A model generated the notes under the pieces. That model did not search any database, was not told the DNA's origin, and saw nothing but the letters and a program-made list of their open reading frames with translations. Positions 27,677 through 38,616 of a stretch of DNA of 64,000 nt are shown here, in pieces. A program made the translations under genes and the position numbers. Source of the DNA: Anaeromyxobacter dehalogenans 2CP-1 (lineage in GTDB: Bacteria; Myxococcota; Myxococcia; Myxococcales; Anaeromyxobacteraceae); contig NC_011891.1 in assembly GCF_000022145.1 (NCBI RefSeq), positions 4,012,501 through 4,076,500 of the forward strand, in the 5' to 3' direction. Position 1 is the first letter of the stretch. Each line of letters opens with the position of its first letter.

Positions 27677-28536
27677 ATCTTCAGCGACGCCGCGATCTGG
27701 CGGGCGGTCGGGTCCGTCGTGCTCTGCCGGTAGCCCACGTCCACCGCGGCGCCGCTCTGGGCGGCGATGCCGAGGCCGGCGGACCACCAGTTCGTGTCGA
27801 GCGTCTCGTCCTTCATGAACCCGGCGCGCAGCGCCACCATGCGGCCGGCGAGCACCTCGGCGCCGACGGAGTAGCGGTTGCTGGTCTTGCCGAGCCGGTC
27901 GAGGTCGCTGCGCCAGTCGGCGGTGAGCTGCGCGCCCTGGTCGTTGCCGAGCGCCATGCCGGCGCCGAAGCCCATGGGCGCGATCTGGTCCTGGTGGATC
28001 GCCACCAGGTTGTAGCCGGCGGCGCCGAGCGAGAACAGGTCGGACACCTGCCAGAACAGGCCCGCGTCCACGGTCGCCGCGCGGATCTCCTCCCGTCCGA
28101 GGGCGAGGGGGCCGCGCAGGTCGAGCCACTTGCCGGCCGCGCCGATCCACATCCGCTCCACCAGCGGCGTCACGAGCGCGAGCGTGAGCTGGTTGCCGAC
28201 GGCGTCGCCCTTGGCAGCGCGCGTGAAGGCGAAGCCGGCCGTCACCGACGAGGACATCGCGTCCACCACCGACGCGTTCAGGAACTGCCCGGGCGACTCG
28301 GCGCCGCGGCGGTCCAGCATGCCGCCCACCTCGAGCGCGTAGCGGCGCCGCGCGCCGACGGCGGCGGGGTTCACCGACAGCCCCTCGTTGTTGGCGGCCA
28401 CGCCGATCGACGCGGACAGGCCGAGCGTCCGGGGGCCCGCCACGTCGGGGAGGCCGCCCGCGGGTGGAGCGTCGGCTGCGGCGGCGGCGCCCGCGACGAG
28501 GAGCGCGGCCGCATGACACAGGATCCTTGCGTGCAC
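27661..28536 (-). CDS. Probable outer-membrane beta-barrel protein
   Basis: 291 residues. Signal peptide (LCHAAALLVAGAAAAADA), then LGLSASIGVAANNEGLSVNPAAVG, repeated amphipathic strands and a C-terminal KIYMFN ending near an aromatic, consistent with a PorV/FadL-like barrel. Specific function unknown. Start taken as GTG at 28536, directly before the signal peptide. Its 3' end overlaps the 3' end of the convergent HNH gene by 16 bases, leaving no room for a terminator. Confidence 0.65.
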   Translation of the reverse strand: MHARILCHAAALLVAGAAAAADAPPAGGLPDVAGPRTLGLSASIGVAANNEGLSVNPAAVGARRRYALEVGGMLDRRGAESPGQFLNASVVDAMSSSVTAGFAFTRAAKGDAVGNQLTLALVTPLVERMWIGAAGKWLDLRGPLALGREEIRAATVDAGLFWQVSDLFSLGAAGYNLVAIHQDQIAPMGFGAGMALGNDQGAQLTADWRSDLDRLGKTSNRYSVGAEVLAGRMVALRAGFMKDETLDTNWWSAGLGIAAQSGAAVDVGYRQSTTDPTARQIAASLKIYMFN

Positions 28537-28629
28537 GTGCCGAGGATACGGGACGTGTCGCGCCCCCGGCAAGGACGCTTGTGGCGCGCGGACGCGAGCG
28601 CTAGCGTCGATCGCCACGCGGAGGTCGCC

Positions 28630-28998
28630 ATGAACGCACGCGAGACCGAACGCTACCGCCGGATCCTGGCGGCGCAGCTCGAGGCGCTGGTGGGCCAGGG
28701 CGAGCGCGCCGTGCACGAGATGGCCGACTCGGAGGGCGGCGGCGAGGTCGCCATCCCGGACCCGAACGATCGCGCCACCGCGGAGGAGCGCCGCAACTGG
28801 GCGCTGCGCCTGCGCGATCGCGACCGCCGGCTCCTCGGCAAGGTCCAGGCGGCGCTGGCCCGGCTCGACGCGGGCACGTTCGGCACCTGCACGTCCTGCG
28901 GTGCGCCCATCAGCGCGGCGCGCCTGCGCGCGCGCCCGGTCACGGACCTGTGCATCGCGTGCAAGACCGAGGCGGAGCGCGTGGAGCGGCCGAGATAG
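28630..28998 (+). CDS. DksA/TraR-type zinc-finger protein
   Basis: 122 residues with a helical N-terminal hairpin and a C4 zinc finger: Cys87, Cys90, Cys108, Cys111 (TCTSCGAPIS ... LCIACK). Such proteins bind the RNA polymerase secondary channel and alter promoter response, often with ppGpp. A partner lacking the cysteines is encoded at 44718-45065. Divergent from the outer-membrane protein. Confidence 0.87.
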   Translation: MNARETERYRRILAAQLEALVGQGERAVHEMADSEGGGEVAIPDPNDRATAEERRNWALRLRDRDRRLLGKVQAALARLDAGTFGTCTSCGAPISAARLRARPVTDLCIACKTEAERVERPR

Positions 28999-28999
28999 C

Positions 29000-29048
29000 G
29001 CCCGGCCCGGGGCGGTGCTCACCGGTGGTGCCTGGCCCGGGGCCGGGC
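29000..29048 (+). terminator. Hairpin after the DksA-like gene
   Basis: GCCCGGCCC near the stop codon pairs with GGGCCGGGC-like sequence at 29039-29048; the arms match except for a one-base offset. It lies just before galU. Confidence 0.4.
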
Positions 29049-29063
29049 TAGATTGGCGGCACC

Positions 29064-29933
29064 ATGGCGCCCAAGAAGATCCGCAAGGCCGTGATCCCCG
29101 CCGCGGGCCTCGGCACCCGGTTCCTCCCCGCCACCAAGGCGGTCCCGAAGGAGCTGCTCCCGATCGTCGACACGCCGACCATCCAGTACATCGTGGCGGA
29201 GGCGGTCGCGGCCGGCGTCCGGGACATCATCCTCATCTGCGCGCGCGGCAAGGACTCGATCGTCGACCACTTCGACATCGCCGCGGAGCTGGAGGACCGG
29301 CTCGAGAAGGCGGGCAAGCGCGAGCTGCGCAGGCAGATGCGCGAGATCGCCCAGATGGCGAACGTGCTCACCATCCGCCAGCAGGAGCCGCTCGGGCTCG
29401 GGCACGCGGTGCTGTGCGCCCGCGACGCCATCGGCGACGAGCCGTTCGTGGTGATGCTGGGCGACGACATCATCGACGCGCAGGTGCCCGGCGCGAAGCA
29501 GCTCGCCGACTGCTGGGAGCGGCACGGGCTCGGCACGGTGGCGCTCATGGAGGTGCCGCGCGAGGACACGCACATGTACGGCATCGCCGCGGGCCAGGCG
29601 ATGGACCCGCGCACCGTGCGCATCGACCGGCTGGTCGAGAAGCCCAAGGCGGATCCGCCCTCGAACCTGGCGGTGATCGGCCGCTACGTCCTGCCCCCGC
29701 GCATCTTCGAGATCCTCGAGCGCGTGAAGCCGGGCGTGGGCGGCGAGATCCAGCTCACCGACGCGCTGGCGGTGCTGGCGCGCGAGGAGGGGCTGCTGGG
29801 CTACCAGTTCGAGGGCGAGCGCTACGACGCGGGCGACCGCTTCGGCTACCTGAAGGCCAACATCCTCTACGCGATGAAGCGCCCCGAGCTGGCGGGGCCG
29901 CTGCGCGCGCTCATGAAGGAGCTCGTCAAGTGA
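29064..29933 (+). CDS. galU: UTP-glucose-1-phosphate uridylyltransferase
   Basis: Makes UDP-glucose for polysaccharide and lipopolysaccharide synthesis. 289 residues. The nucleotide-binding motif PAAGLGTRFLPATKAVPKE (12-30) and GLGHAVLCARDAIGDEPFVV (split family motifs), VEKP and the C-terminal YLKANILYAMKRPEL region match GalU. The next gene overlaps its stop, so the two are probably co-transcribed. Confidence 0.96.
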   Translation: MAPKKIRKAVIPAAGLGTRFLPATKAVPKELLPIVDTPTIQYIVAEAVAAGVRDIILICARGKDSIVDHFDIAAELEDRLEKAGKRELRRQMREIAQMANVLTIRQQEPLGLGHAVLCARDAIGDEPFVVMLGDDIIDAQVPGAKQLADCWERHGLGTVALMEVPREDTHMYGIAAGQAMDPRTVRIDRLVEKPKADPPSNLAVIGRYVLPPRIFEILERVKPGVGGEIQLTDALAVLAREEGLLGYQFEGERYDAGDRFGYLKANILYAMKRPELAGPLRALMKELVK

Positions 29934-30697
29934 ACCTCCGCCGCCTGGCCGCGGCCGCCGCGCTCGCGGCGGCGATGCCCTCGCTCGCCTACGTCCTCCA
30001 CACCTCCGCCGTGCTGCGGCGCATGGGCGAGAAGCGCGCATCGCTGTCGCTCTCCGCGCTCGAGGTGACCGGCGCCGTCCAGGTGGAGGGACCGGCCGCC
30101 GAGCGGCTCGCGTCCGCCGCCGGGCTGCAGCGCTCGGCCACCGGCGAGGTGTCCGCGCCGGCCCGCTTCCTCATGAAGGTCCCGGGCCGCTGCCGGCTCG
30201 AGCTCGCGCCCGCGGGCGTCGCCGAGGCGCAGCGCCCGGCGGTGTCGCTCGCCCGCGACGGGCGGCTCACCGGGCGCGGCGGGCTCGAGCAGGTCCCCGC
30301 CGCGGCGGCGCTGGTCCGGGCCGCGTGCGCGCTGCTCGCGACGTCGACGGCCGGCGACGCCGCCGGCGCCTACGCGGCCGCGCTGTCCCGGCGCGGCGTG
30401 GCGGTCTCGGAGATCGGCCTGGGCCGGTTCGACGGGCGGCTCGCGTACGTGATCGGCGGGCGCTCGCGCGAGGGCCGGCCGGTCGCGTTCGTGGACAAGG
30501 AGGCGTTCCAGCCGATGCGCCTCGTCGCGGCCGAGGGCGGAGCCCTCCAGGACGTGCGGCTGCTGGGCTGGGGATCGCCGGCGGGCGGCGACTGGTTCCC
30601 GCGCGCCGTCGAGGTGGCCGAGCAGGACGCGCTGCGCCTGCGCTTCACGACCGAGCGCGCGCACGCCAACCCGGCCCTGCCCGACGCGGGCTGGTGA
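29930..30697 (+). CDS. Exported protein of unknown function
   Basis: 255 residues. An N-terminal signal sequence ([16 protein letters not shown]) is followed by a predicted beta-rich domain; RFLMKVPGRCRLEL and the late GRPVAFVDKEAFQPMRLV faintly recall LolA-type lipid-binding folds, but I cannot assign a family. GTG start overlaps the galU stop (GTGA). Confidence 0.65.
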   Translation: MNLRRLAAAAALAAAMPSLAYVLHTSAVLRRMGEKRASLSLSALEVTGAVQVEGPAAERLASAAGLQRSATGEVSAPARFLMKVPGRCRLELAPAGVAEAQRPAVSLARDGRLTGRGGLEQVPAAAALVRAACALLATSTAGDAAGAYAAALSRRGVAVSEIGLGRFDGRLAYVIGGRSREGRPVAFVDKEAFQPMRLVAAEGGALQDVRLLGWGSPAGGDWFPRAVEVAEQDALRLRFTTERAHANPALPDAGW

Positions 30698-30710
30698 GGC
30701 GCTCCGCCGG

Positions 30711-30732
30711 CGGGGCCGCCGCGGCGGCCCCG
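30711..30732. terminator. Perfect palindrome between convergent genes
   Basis: GGGGCCGCCG / CGGCGGCCCC, extended by one C-G pair, forms an 11-bp perfect palindrome in the 58-bp gap between the exported-protein gene and the NtrC-type regulator. Probably a bidirectional terminator. Confidence 0.5.
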
Positions 30733-30755
30733 GGGCGGGCGGGCCGCGCGCCGCG

Positions 30756-32221
<1,466 letters not shown>

Positions 32222-32225
<4 letters not shown>

Positions 32226-33892
32226 GGGACCGCTTCTCCTCGCTCGTGCCTCGGTTGCGCCGCCGGGAGCTCGAGCACGAAGCAGGCCCCACGGTGCGGG
32301 CCGGGCTGCTCGAGGCGGATGGTCCCGCCGTGCTCCTCGACGATCTGGTAGCAGATGGAAAGGCCCAGGCCGGTGCCCTGGCCCTCGGGCTTGGTGGTGA
32401 AGAACGGCTCGAAGATCCGCAGCGCGGCGTCCTCGGGGACGCCCGGCCCGGTGTCGGCCACCGACAGGCGCAGCCGCCCGGGCGCGGCGGGGCCCACCGC
32501 GACGGTGACCGTGCCGCGATCGCCCATGGCCTGCAGCGCGTTCACCAGCAGGTTCACCACCACCTGCTGGAGCTGGTTGCCGTTGCCGATCGCGACCGCC
32601 GGCTCGAACCGGCGCACCACCTCGAAGCGGCCGGCGCGGAGCTGCGGCGAGAGCAGGAACAGCGCGTCGTCCACGACCTGGCGCAGGTCCACCGGGCCGC
32701 GCTCCTCCTCGCGCGGGCGGCGCGAGAAGCGGAGCAGCGACTCCACGATGCGCTTGGCGCGGTTCGCGGCGTCCTGGATGAGCCGCAGGCTCTCCATGTC
32801 CTCGGGCGAGCGCTCCTCGCGGCTCATGAGCTGCGCGAACGCCAGGATCCCGCCGAGCGGGTTGTTGATCTCGTGCGCCACGCCGCCGGCGAGCTGCCCC
32901 ACCGCGGACATCTTCTCCGCGTGGAACAGGCGCCGGCTCACCTCGCGCTCGTCGGTGACGTCCTTGAACGTGACCACCAGCCCGCCGTCGCCGAACGGGA
33001 ACGAGCGAATCATCCAGGTGCGGTCGCCGAACGCGAGCTCGCGCTCGGCGGTGCCGCCGCGCGGCAGGTCGCAGCAGGCCGGGCACGGGAGCACGCCGAA
33101 CGCGTGCTCGCGGCAGCGGAGGCCCGCGACCTGGGTGATGGCCACGCCGGCGGCGCGGGCGAAGGCGGCGTTGGCGCGCGCGATCTCGCACCCTCCGCCC
33201 CGGAAGATCGCGAGCGGGTCGCCGATGGCGTCGAAGCTGGCGCGCCACTCCTCGGCGGCCCGCACCAGCGCGACGGAGCGCGCCGCGAGCTGGCCGTCGA
33301 GATCGCGGTTCAGCCGCTCGAGCTGCGCGTTGCGCTCGGCGAGGAGCTGCTCGAGCCGCCGGTTCTCCTCGAGCATCCAGTGCTGGTCCACCGCGCTCTG
33401 GACGGTGATGCGCAGGTGCGCGTCGTCCCAGGGCTTCCAGATGAACCGGAAGATCTCCGACCGGTTCACCGCCTCCTCGATGACCGCCGAGTCGGCGTGG
33501 CCGGTGAGGAGGACGCGCTGCACGGTGGGCCAGCGCTCCTTCACGATCCGCAGCAGCTCCACCCCGGAGGTGCCCGGCATGCGGTGGTCGGAGACCACCA
33601 CCTGCACCGGCTCCCGCTCCAGCAGCGCCAGCGCGCCGCTCGCGTCGCCGGCGTCGATCACCCGGCAGCGCGATCGGCGCAGCACGCGGGCGAGCGCGCG
33701 GCGCACGTGCTCGTCGTCGTCCACCACCAGGACGGTGGAGTCGGGGCGGGCTTCCAGGGCGCCGCTGCCGGCATGGAGCTCCGGAGGTACCATCGGATGC
33801 GCCCTCGAAGGTGCACAGAGGGGTCCAGCCGGTTCACGCGGAGAGCGCCCTGTTTCCGGGCGGTTGGGCGGCTCGTTCCCCGGGTCGTTCAT
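32222..33892 (-). CDS. Hybrid sensor histidine kinase (REC-PAS-HisKA-HATPase)
   Basis: 556 residues. A receiver domain comes first (Asp102 in VVVSDHRMP, lysine in FIWKPWDD), then a coiled coil (about 170-215), a PAS domain (about 213-318) with a Cys cluster (Cys260, 270, 273, 274), the dimerisation domain with phospho-His340 (GGVAHEINNP) and an ATPase domain (NGNQLQQVVVNLLVNALQAM; DTGPGVP; GTGLGLS). No membrane segment, so it is cytosolic. ATG at 33892 is my choice; 33793 is an alternative start that still keeps the receiver. Confidence 0.9.
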
Positions 33893-33961
33893 CGCCCCCG
33901 GGTGATACCACACCCTCCGGGTTTCTGCGTACCGGACCCGCGGTACAGCGTCACCCGCCCT

Positions 33962-34930
33962 CTAACGGTCGCCCGCCTCGTACCGGTACGCCTGCGCCTG
34001 GTAGAGACAAATCGTGTTCCGTCCCGCCTTCTTGGCCTGGTACAGCGCCTCGTCCGCGTACCGGACCAGCGCCTCGGGCGAGCCGATGTCCTTCGAGGGG
34101 TAGAACGCGATGCCCATCGATGCGGTCACCTGGATGCTGGTCTCGGGTCCCGTCGACCCAGCCGGAACGGGGTAGCTCCGGGCGGACAGCTCCTTCCAGA
34201 TCCGCTCCGCCACCGCGAGCGCGCCCGAGAGGTGCGTCTTGGGGAGGATCACCGCGAACTCCTCGCCCCCGTAGCGCGCGCAGATGTCGGGATCGCGGGT
34301 GGAGGCCCGGAGCTGCTCGGAGGCGCCGCGCAGCACGAGGTCGCCGAACGGATGACCGTAGCGGTCGTTCACGAGCTTGAAGTGGTCCAGGTCGATCATG
34401 ATGAGCGACACGGGATCCGAGTAGCGGTGGGCGCGCCGGAACTCCTCCTGCAGCCGCTCGTCGAACGCGCGCCGGTTCTTGAGGCCGGTGAGGTCGTCGG
34501 TGAGCGTCTGCTCGCGGAGCCGCCGCTGCGTCTCGCGGAGCTGGTCCTGGAGCGTCTTGATGCGGAGCATCGCCGCGCAGCGCGCCAGGATCTCCGCCTC
34601 CGCGAACGGCTTCGCGAGGAAGTCGTCGGCGCCGATGCGCAGGCCCGCGACCTTCGAGTCCAGGTCCGACTTCACCGACAGGATGATCACCGGGATGAAC
34701 TGGTCCTCGGGCCGCGCCTTCACGATGCGCAGCACCTCGAGCCCGTCCATGTCCGGCAGGATCATGTCGAGCAGCACCAGGTCGGGCGGCTCGCCGCGCA
34801 CCTTGCGGATCGCGTCCTTGCCGTCCGCGGCGGTGCGGACGTCGTACCCCTCGCGCTCGAGCACCCGCACCAGCCAGTCGAGCTGGGTGCGGGAGTCGTC
34901 CACCACCAGGATCTGGGCGCGCTGGGGCAT
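33962..34930 (-). CDS. Response regulator diguanylate cyclase (REC-GGDEF)
   Basis: 322 residues. The receiver (about 5-120) has Asp55 (LVLLDMILPD). A short coiled coil leads into a GGDEF domain with the intact active site GGEEF (221-225) and a product-inhibition I-site R212-D-P-D215 five residues before it. It should therefore make cyclic di-GMP and be feedback inhibited. ATG at 34930 begins right at the receiver. PleD/WspR-like but with one receiver. Confidence 0.93.
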   Translation of the reverse strand: MPQRAQILVVDDSRTQLDWLVRVLEREGYDVRTAADGKDAIRKVRGEPPDLVLLDMILPDMDGLEVLRIVKARPEDQFIPVIILSVKSDLDSKVAGLRIGADDFLAKPFAEAEILARCAAMLRIKTLQDQLRETQRRLREQTLTDDLTGLKNRRAFDERLQEEFRRAHRYSDPVSLIMIDLDHFKLVNDRYGHPFGDLVLRGASEQLRASTRDPDICARYGGEEFAVILPKTHLSGALAVAERIWKELSARSYPVPAGSTGPETSIQVTASMGIAFYPSKDIGSPEALVRYADEALYQAKKAGRNTICLYQAQAYRYEAGDR

Positions 34931-35063
34931 CCGAGCCCGGAAACATACCTGCTTCCGCGCACCTCCGCCACGCACCGGCCGCGCGGCACGGCGCGCCGTC
35001 CCCGGCCTGCCGCCCACATCGGGAGCGTTCCTCGAGCCCCGCCCAAGGGCATAGGTTCGCCCC

Positions 35064-35825
35064 ATGCCGGGCCGGGCGCGCATCGAGGAGCAGGGGGCGA
35101 TCCTGGCCGCGGTCCTGGCCCGCGCACGGGCCGGCGCGCCGGACGGCGTGGTGGTGTTCGACCTCGACTCGACCCTGCTCGACAACCGGCCGCGACAGGC
35201 GCGCATCCTGCGCGACTACGGACGCGCGGCGGGCGTGCCCGAACTGCTCGGCGCGCGCCCGGAGCACTGGACGAGCTGGGATCTCGCGGCCGCGCTCCAC
35301 GCGGCGGGGCTCCCGCCGGACGAGGTGGCTCGCCACCTGCGGCCCGCGCGCGCGTTCTGGGCCGAGCGGTTCTTCACGAGCGCCTACTGCCGGCTCGACG
35401 TGCCGCTGCCGGGGGCGGGCGGGCTCGTGCGCGCGACCGCCGAGGCCGGCGCGATCGTCGCCTACGTCACCGGGCGCCCGGTGGCGATGGAGACGGGGAC
35501 GGTGGAGGTGTTCCGGGCGGCCGGCTTCCCGCTGCCGGACGGCGCCCGCGCGCACCTGCTCATGAAGCCGGACGAGGCGCTGGGCGACGAGGCCTGGAAG
35601 GCGCTCGCCCGCGGCCGCGTGGAGCGCATCGGGCCGGTGGTGGCGGCGTTCGACAACGAGCCGGCCCACGTGAACGCCTACGCGCGCGCCTGGCCGGACG
35701 CGCTCTGCGTGCACCTCGACACCGACCACTCCGGCCGGCCGGTGGAGGTGCTCGCGCGCGTCCCCTCCATCCGCGACTTCCGCCTGGCGCCCGCGGCCGC
35801 CGAGGCACCCGCCGCCGGCGCCTAG
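35064..35825 (+). CDS. HAD-superfamily hydrolase
   Basis: 253 residues. Motif I is FDLDSTLLDN (Asp33, Asp35), motif II AYVTGRP, and a late acidic motif AFDNEPAHV, giving a complete HAD phosphatase active site. Most likely a cytosolic phosphatase for a small molecule; the substrate is not predictable. Stands between divergent GGDEF and convergent ATP-grasp-like genes. Confidence 0.82.
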   Translation: MPGRARIEEQGAILAAVLARARAGAPDGVVVFDLDSTLLDNRPRQARILRDYGRAAGVPELLGARPEHWTSWDLAAALHAAGLPPDEVARHLRPARAFWAERFFTSAYCRLDVPLPGAGGLVRATAEAGAIVAYVTGRPVAMETGTVEVFRAAGFPLPDGARAHLLMKPDEALGDEAWKALARGRVERIGPVVAAFDNEPAHVNAYARAWPDALCVHLDTDHSGRPVEVLARVPSIRDFRLAPAAAEAPAAGA

Positions 35826-35834
35826 GCGCCGCGC

Positions 35835-37175
35835 CTACCCCAGCGCCGCCATCACGTCCTCGGGGATCACCGGGGCGAGCCCGCCGCCGCCCAGGATGTT
35901 CACGATGGGCGACGCCGCGGCGCGCACCACCGAGCCGGACGGGCGCGACGGCCCGAGGCCGCAGTACGTGGACACGTCGCGGTACAGGTCGGACCGCGAG
36001 ACGCCCTCGGGCGCGATGCGGGTGGCAGGCCGCCGCTCGGCGAACACGCGCTCCTGCGCCACCCACCCGCCGGCGCGGGGATCCGCGAGCGCCTCCTCCA
36101 CCGCGCGGGCCCACGCCTCCGGCGGCGTCTCGGCGCCGAGGTGCACGCTCTTGCCGCCGTAGTCCCAGCTCCGCTTCAGCACGAACCGCTCGCGCGCGGC
36201 GACGAGCCGCGCCGCCACCTCGGGGGTGAGCCGGCGCGTCCAGGGCAGGCGCGCCGCGGCGGCCCGCTCCTCGGCGTCGAGCCCGGCGCGGTCGGCCAGC
36301 GCCACGTCCTCGGCGCACTCCGACAGGCGCGCGAACAGCGCCTTCGCCTCGAGCAGCCCGTTCACCGGGTTGAGGAGCACGTACCTGCCGGGCGCGCGCA
36401 GCGCCCGCGCGAACGGATCGGCCGGGTCCACCTTGTGCGCCCAGACGTGCCGGTACAGCACGTCCCACGCGTCGGGATCGCACTCCGCCGGCACCAGGTT
36501 CTCGGCGCGGTGGCCCATCTGCCGGAAGTGCGCCGCCAGCCGCCGCAGCTCGCCGATCTGGGCGTCTCCCGGCCGGGCCACCAGCGCGATCGACGGGCGG
36601 ACCCGCCCGCCCCCGCGCGCCCGGTACGTGGCCACCAGCGCCTCGCGGAGCCGCTCCATGTGGCTGCCGCAGGCCGCCACCAGCGCCTCGGCCTCGCGCG
36701 GCGTCCGGCCGCGGGCGCGCGCGGCGGCCCGGATCCAGGCGAACGCGGCCAGGTCGGCGTAGGCGGACATGGCCGGGATGGTGGCGTTCAGCTCGAGGGC
36801 CCGCGGCGCGCCGCCGCCCTCCGGCACCAGGAAGTCCACCCGCGCCATCATCACCGCGAGCGGCGCCTCCTCGAACAGGCGCGCCATCGCCTCGGCCTCG
36901 AGGCCGGAGAACGGCTCCTCCAGCGCGGCCCGATCGCGGGCGTCGCCCGAGGCCACCAGCGCCCGCGCCAGCTTCACGCTGCCCGAGAGGATCCGCTCGG
37001 CCTCCCGCGCCAGGCCGTCGAGCGCCGCGCGCGAGCGCACCTCGGGCTCCGCCAGCAGCGGGATCGGCACCACCGTCCCGTCCGGCTTCCGCACGGTGAG
37101 GCCCTCGGCCCAGGCGCGCTCGGCGGCCTCGCGGCCGATGGCGGCGAGCGCCGCTCCCTCGAAGACGTCGGTCAT
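35835..37175 (-). CDS. ATP-grasp-like protein of unknown function
   Basis: 446 residues. Several stretches look like an ATP-grasp ligase: RALELNATIPAMSAYAD, YVLLNPVNGLLEAKALFARL, the probable ATP-binding ERFVLKRSWDYGGKSVHLG and WVAQERVFAE. The C-terminal IVNILGGGGLAPVIPEDV is also distinctive. The order recalls glutathionylspermidine-synthase-type ligases, but I cannot name the substrate. Divergent from the cobalamin adenosyltransferase gene, 58 bases apart. Confidence 0.6.
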   Translation of the reverse strand: MTDVFEGAALAAIGREAAERAWAEGLTVRKPDGTVVPIPLLAEPEVRSRAALDGLAREAERILSGSVKLARALVASGDARDRAALEEPFSGLEAEAMARLFEEAPLAVMMARVDFLVPEGGGAPRALELNATIPAMSAYADLAAFAWIRAAARARGRTPREAEALVAACGSHMERLREALVATYRARGGGRVRPSIALVARPGDAQIGELRRLAAHFRQMGHRAENLVPAECDPDAWDVLYRHVWAHKVDPADPFARALRAPGRYVLLNPVNGLLEAKALFARLSECAEDVALADRAGLDAEERAAAARLPWTRRLTPEVAARLVAARERFVLKRSWDYGGKSVHLGAETPPEAWARAVEEALADPRAGGWVAQERVFAERRPATRIAPEGVSRSDLYRDVSTYCGLGPSRPSGSVVRAAASPIVNILGGGGLAPVIPEDVMAALG

Positions 37176-37233
37176 GCGCCGGTCCTACCGCGGGCGTTGC
37201 GGCGCGTCCATCGCCTCTGATACGCACCCTCGG

Positions 37234-37791
37234 GTGAAGATCTACACGAAGACCGGGGACGCCGGAGAGACCGGCCTGTTCGGCGGGCCGCGGGTGCGCA
37301 AGAGCGACGCGCGGGTCGAGGCCTACGGCGAGGTGGACGAGCTGAACGCCTGCCTGGGCACGGTGCGCGCGGTGGTGGAGGACCCGGAGATCGACGCGCA
37401 GCTCGCGCGGATCCAGGACGAGCTGTTCTGCGTCGGCGCGGAGCTCGCCACCCCGCACGGCGAGAAGGCGCGCTCGGCCATCCCGGCGGTGGAGCCGCGC
37501 TGGGCGGAGCGGCTCGAGGCGGCCATCGACGCGTGGGAGGCGGAGCTGCCGCCGCTGCGCCAGTTCGTGCTCCCCGGCGGGACCCGGACCGCCGCGCAGC
37601 TCCACCTGGCGCGCTGCGTGTGCCGCCGCGCCGAGCGCCGCGTGGTCGCGCTCGCCGCCGAGGCGGAGGTCTCGCCGGTCGCGCTCGCCTACCTGAACCG
37701 GCTCTCCGACCTCCTGTTCGTGGCGGCGCGCGTCGCGAACCACCGCGCGCGCAAGCCGGAGACCGCCTGGGACCCGCACCGCGAGAGGTGA
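37234..37791 (+). CDS. ATP:cob(I)alamin adenosyltransferase, PduO type
   Basis: 185 residues. Starts KIYTKTGDAGETGLFGG, the ATP-binding motif of PduO/MMAB enzymes, and contains VEAYGEVDELNACLG, FVLPGGTRTAAQLHLAR and CRRAERRVV, all typical. It converts imported cobalamin to adenosylcobalamin, linking functionally to the btu operon at 19.6-26 kb though not to its riboswitch. GTG start by the first conserved residues. The SDR gene follows after four bases. Confidence 0.93.
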   Translation: MKIYTKTGDAGETGLFGGPRVRKSDARVEAYGEVDELNACLGTVRAVVEDPEIDAQLARIQDELFCVGAELATPHGEKARSAIPAVEPRWAERLEAAIDAWEAELPPLRQFVLPGGTRTAAQLHLARCVCRRAERRVVALAAEAEVSPVALAYLNRLSDLLFVAARVANHRARKPETAWDPHRER

Positions 37792-37795
37792 CACC

Positions 37796-38497
37796 GTGGC
37801 CGACCGCATCGCGCTGGTGACCGGGGCCGGGGTCCGCGTGGGCGAGGCGATCGCCCGCGCGCTGGCGAAGGACGGCTGGACCGTCGCCGCGCACTACCGC
37901 ACGCACCGCCCGCGCGGCTTCGCCTCCGCGCTGCAGGCCGACCTCGCCGCCGCCGACGGGCCGGCGCAGCTCGCGGCCGCGTTCCGCGCCCGGCACCGCC
38001 GCCTCGACCTGCTGGTGAACAGCGCCTCGGTGTTCGACGCGCTCCCGCTGGCCGGCACCGACGCCGCGGCGTTCGACTCGCAGATGGACCTGAACGCGCG
38101 GGCGCCGCTCCTGCTCGTCCGGGCGCTCGCGCCGCTGCTGGCGCGGGCCCGCGGCTCCGTCGTGAACGTCATCGACGTGGGCGGCGGGCTGGTGCCGTGG
38201 AAGGGCTATGCGGCCTACGCGGCGTCGAAGGCGGCGCTGGCGCGGCTGACCGAGTGCCTGGCGCTCGAGCTGGCGCCCCGGGTGCGCGTGAACGGCGTGG
38301 CCCCCGGCACCGTGCTCTGGCCCGAGCGCTACCCCGCGGCGCAGCGGCGCGGGCTCACCGCGCGCATCCCGCTCCGGCGGCCGGGCACGCCGGAAGACGT
38401 GGCGGCCGCCGTGCGTTACCTCGCCGACGCGCCGTTCGTCACCGGCGCCGTGCTGCCGGTGGACGGAGGGCGCCACCTGTCCGGACGCGCCGGCTGA
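37796..38497 (+). CDS. Short-chain dehydrogenase, pteridine-reductase-like
   Basis: 233 residues. The cofactor motif is TGAGVRVG, the T-G-x3-R-x-G form that marks NADPH-dependent pteridine reductases (PTR1/FolM) rather than the usual TGxxxGxG. LLVNSASVFDALPL and the catalytic YAASK are present, and the C-terminus has FVTGAVLPVDGGRHL. Dihydrofolate or dihydromonapterin reduction is possible. GTG start four bases after the adenosyltransferase stop: probable operon. Confidence 0.82.
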   Translation: MADRIALVTGAGVRVGEAIARALAKDGWTVAAHYRTHRPRGFASALQADLAAADGPAQLAAAFRARHRRLDLLVNSASVFDALPLAGTDAAAFDSQMDLNARAPLLLVRALAPLLARARGSVVNVIDVGGGLVPWKGYAAYAASKAALARLTECLALELAPRVRVNGVAPGTVLWPERYPAAQRRGLTARIPLRRPGTPEDVAAAVRYLADAPFVTGAVLPVDGGRHLSGRAG

Positions 38498-38537
38498 ACG
38501 ATCGAAAAAGTGGTGTGGGTGCGCGGTCGAACCCGCG

Positions 38538-38566
38538 TTGAAGCGCCCCACCCTCCCTGTTAGACT
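38538..38566 (+). promoter_or_regulatory. Candidate sigma-70 promoter of the A-type Fe-S carrier gene
   Basis: TTGAAG (38538-38543), 17 bases, TAGACT (38561-38566); each hexamer matches the consensus at four of six positions. Transcription would begin near 38573, which supports the ATG at 38617 over the TTG at 38569 as the start codon. Confidence 0.45.
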
Positions 38567-38616
38567 CCTTGCGCCACGTCAACGAGGGTGCGCCCCTCGA
38601 TGGAGAACTCGAAGAA

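Noticed and set aside
38569-38616. TTG start for the Fe-S carrier gene
   Set aside because: It would lie at or before the predicted transcription start; the ATG at 38617 fits better.
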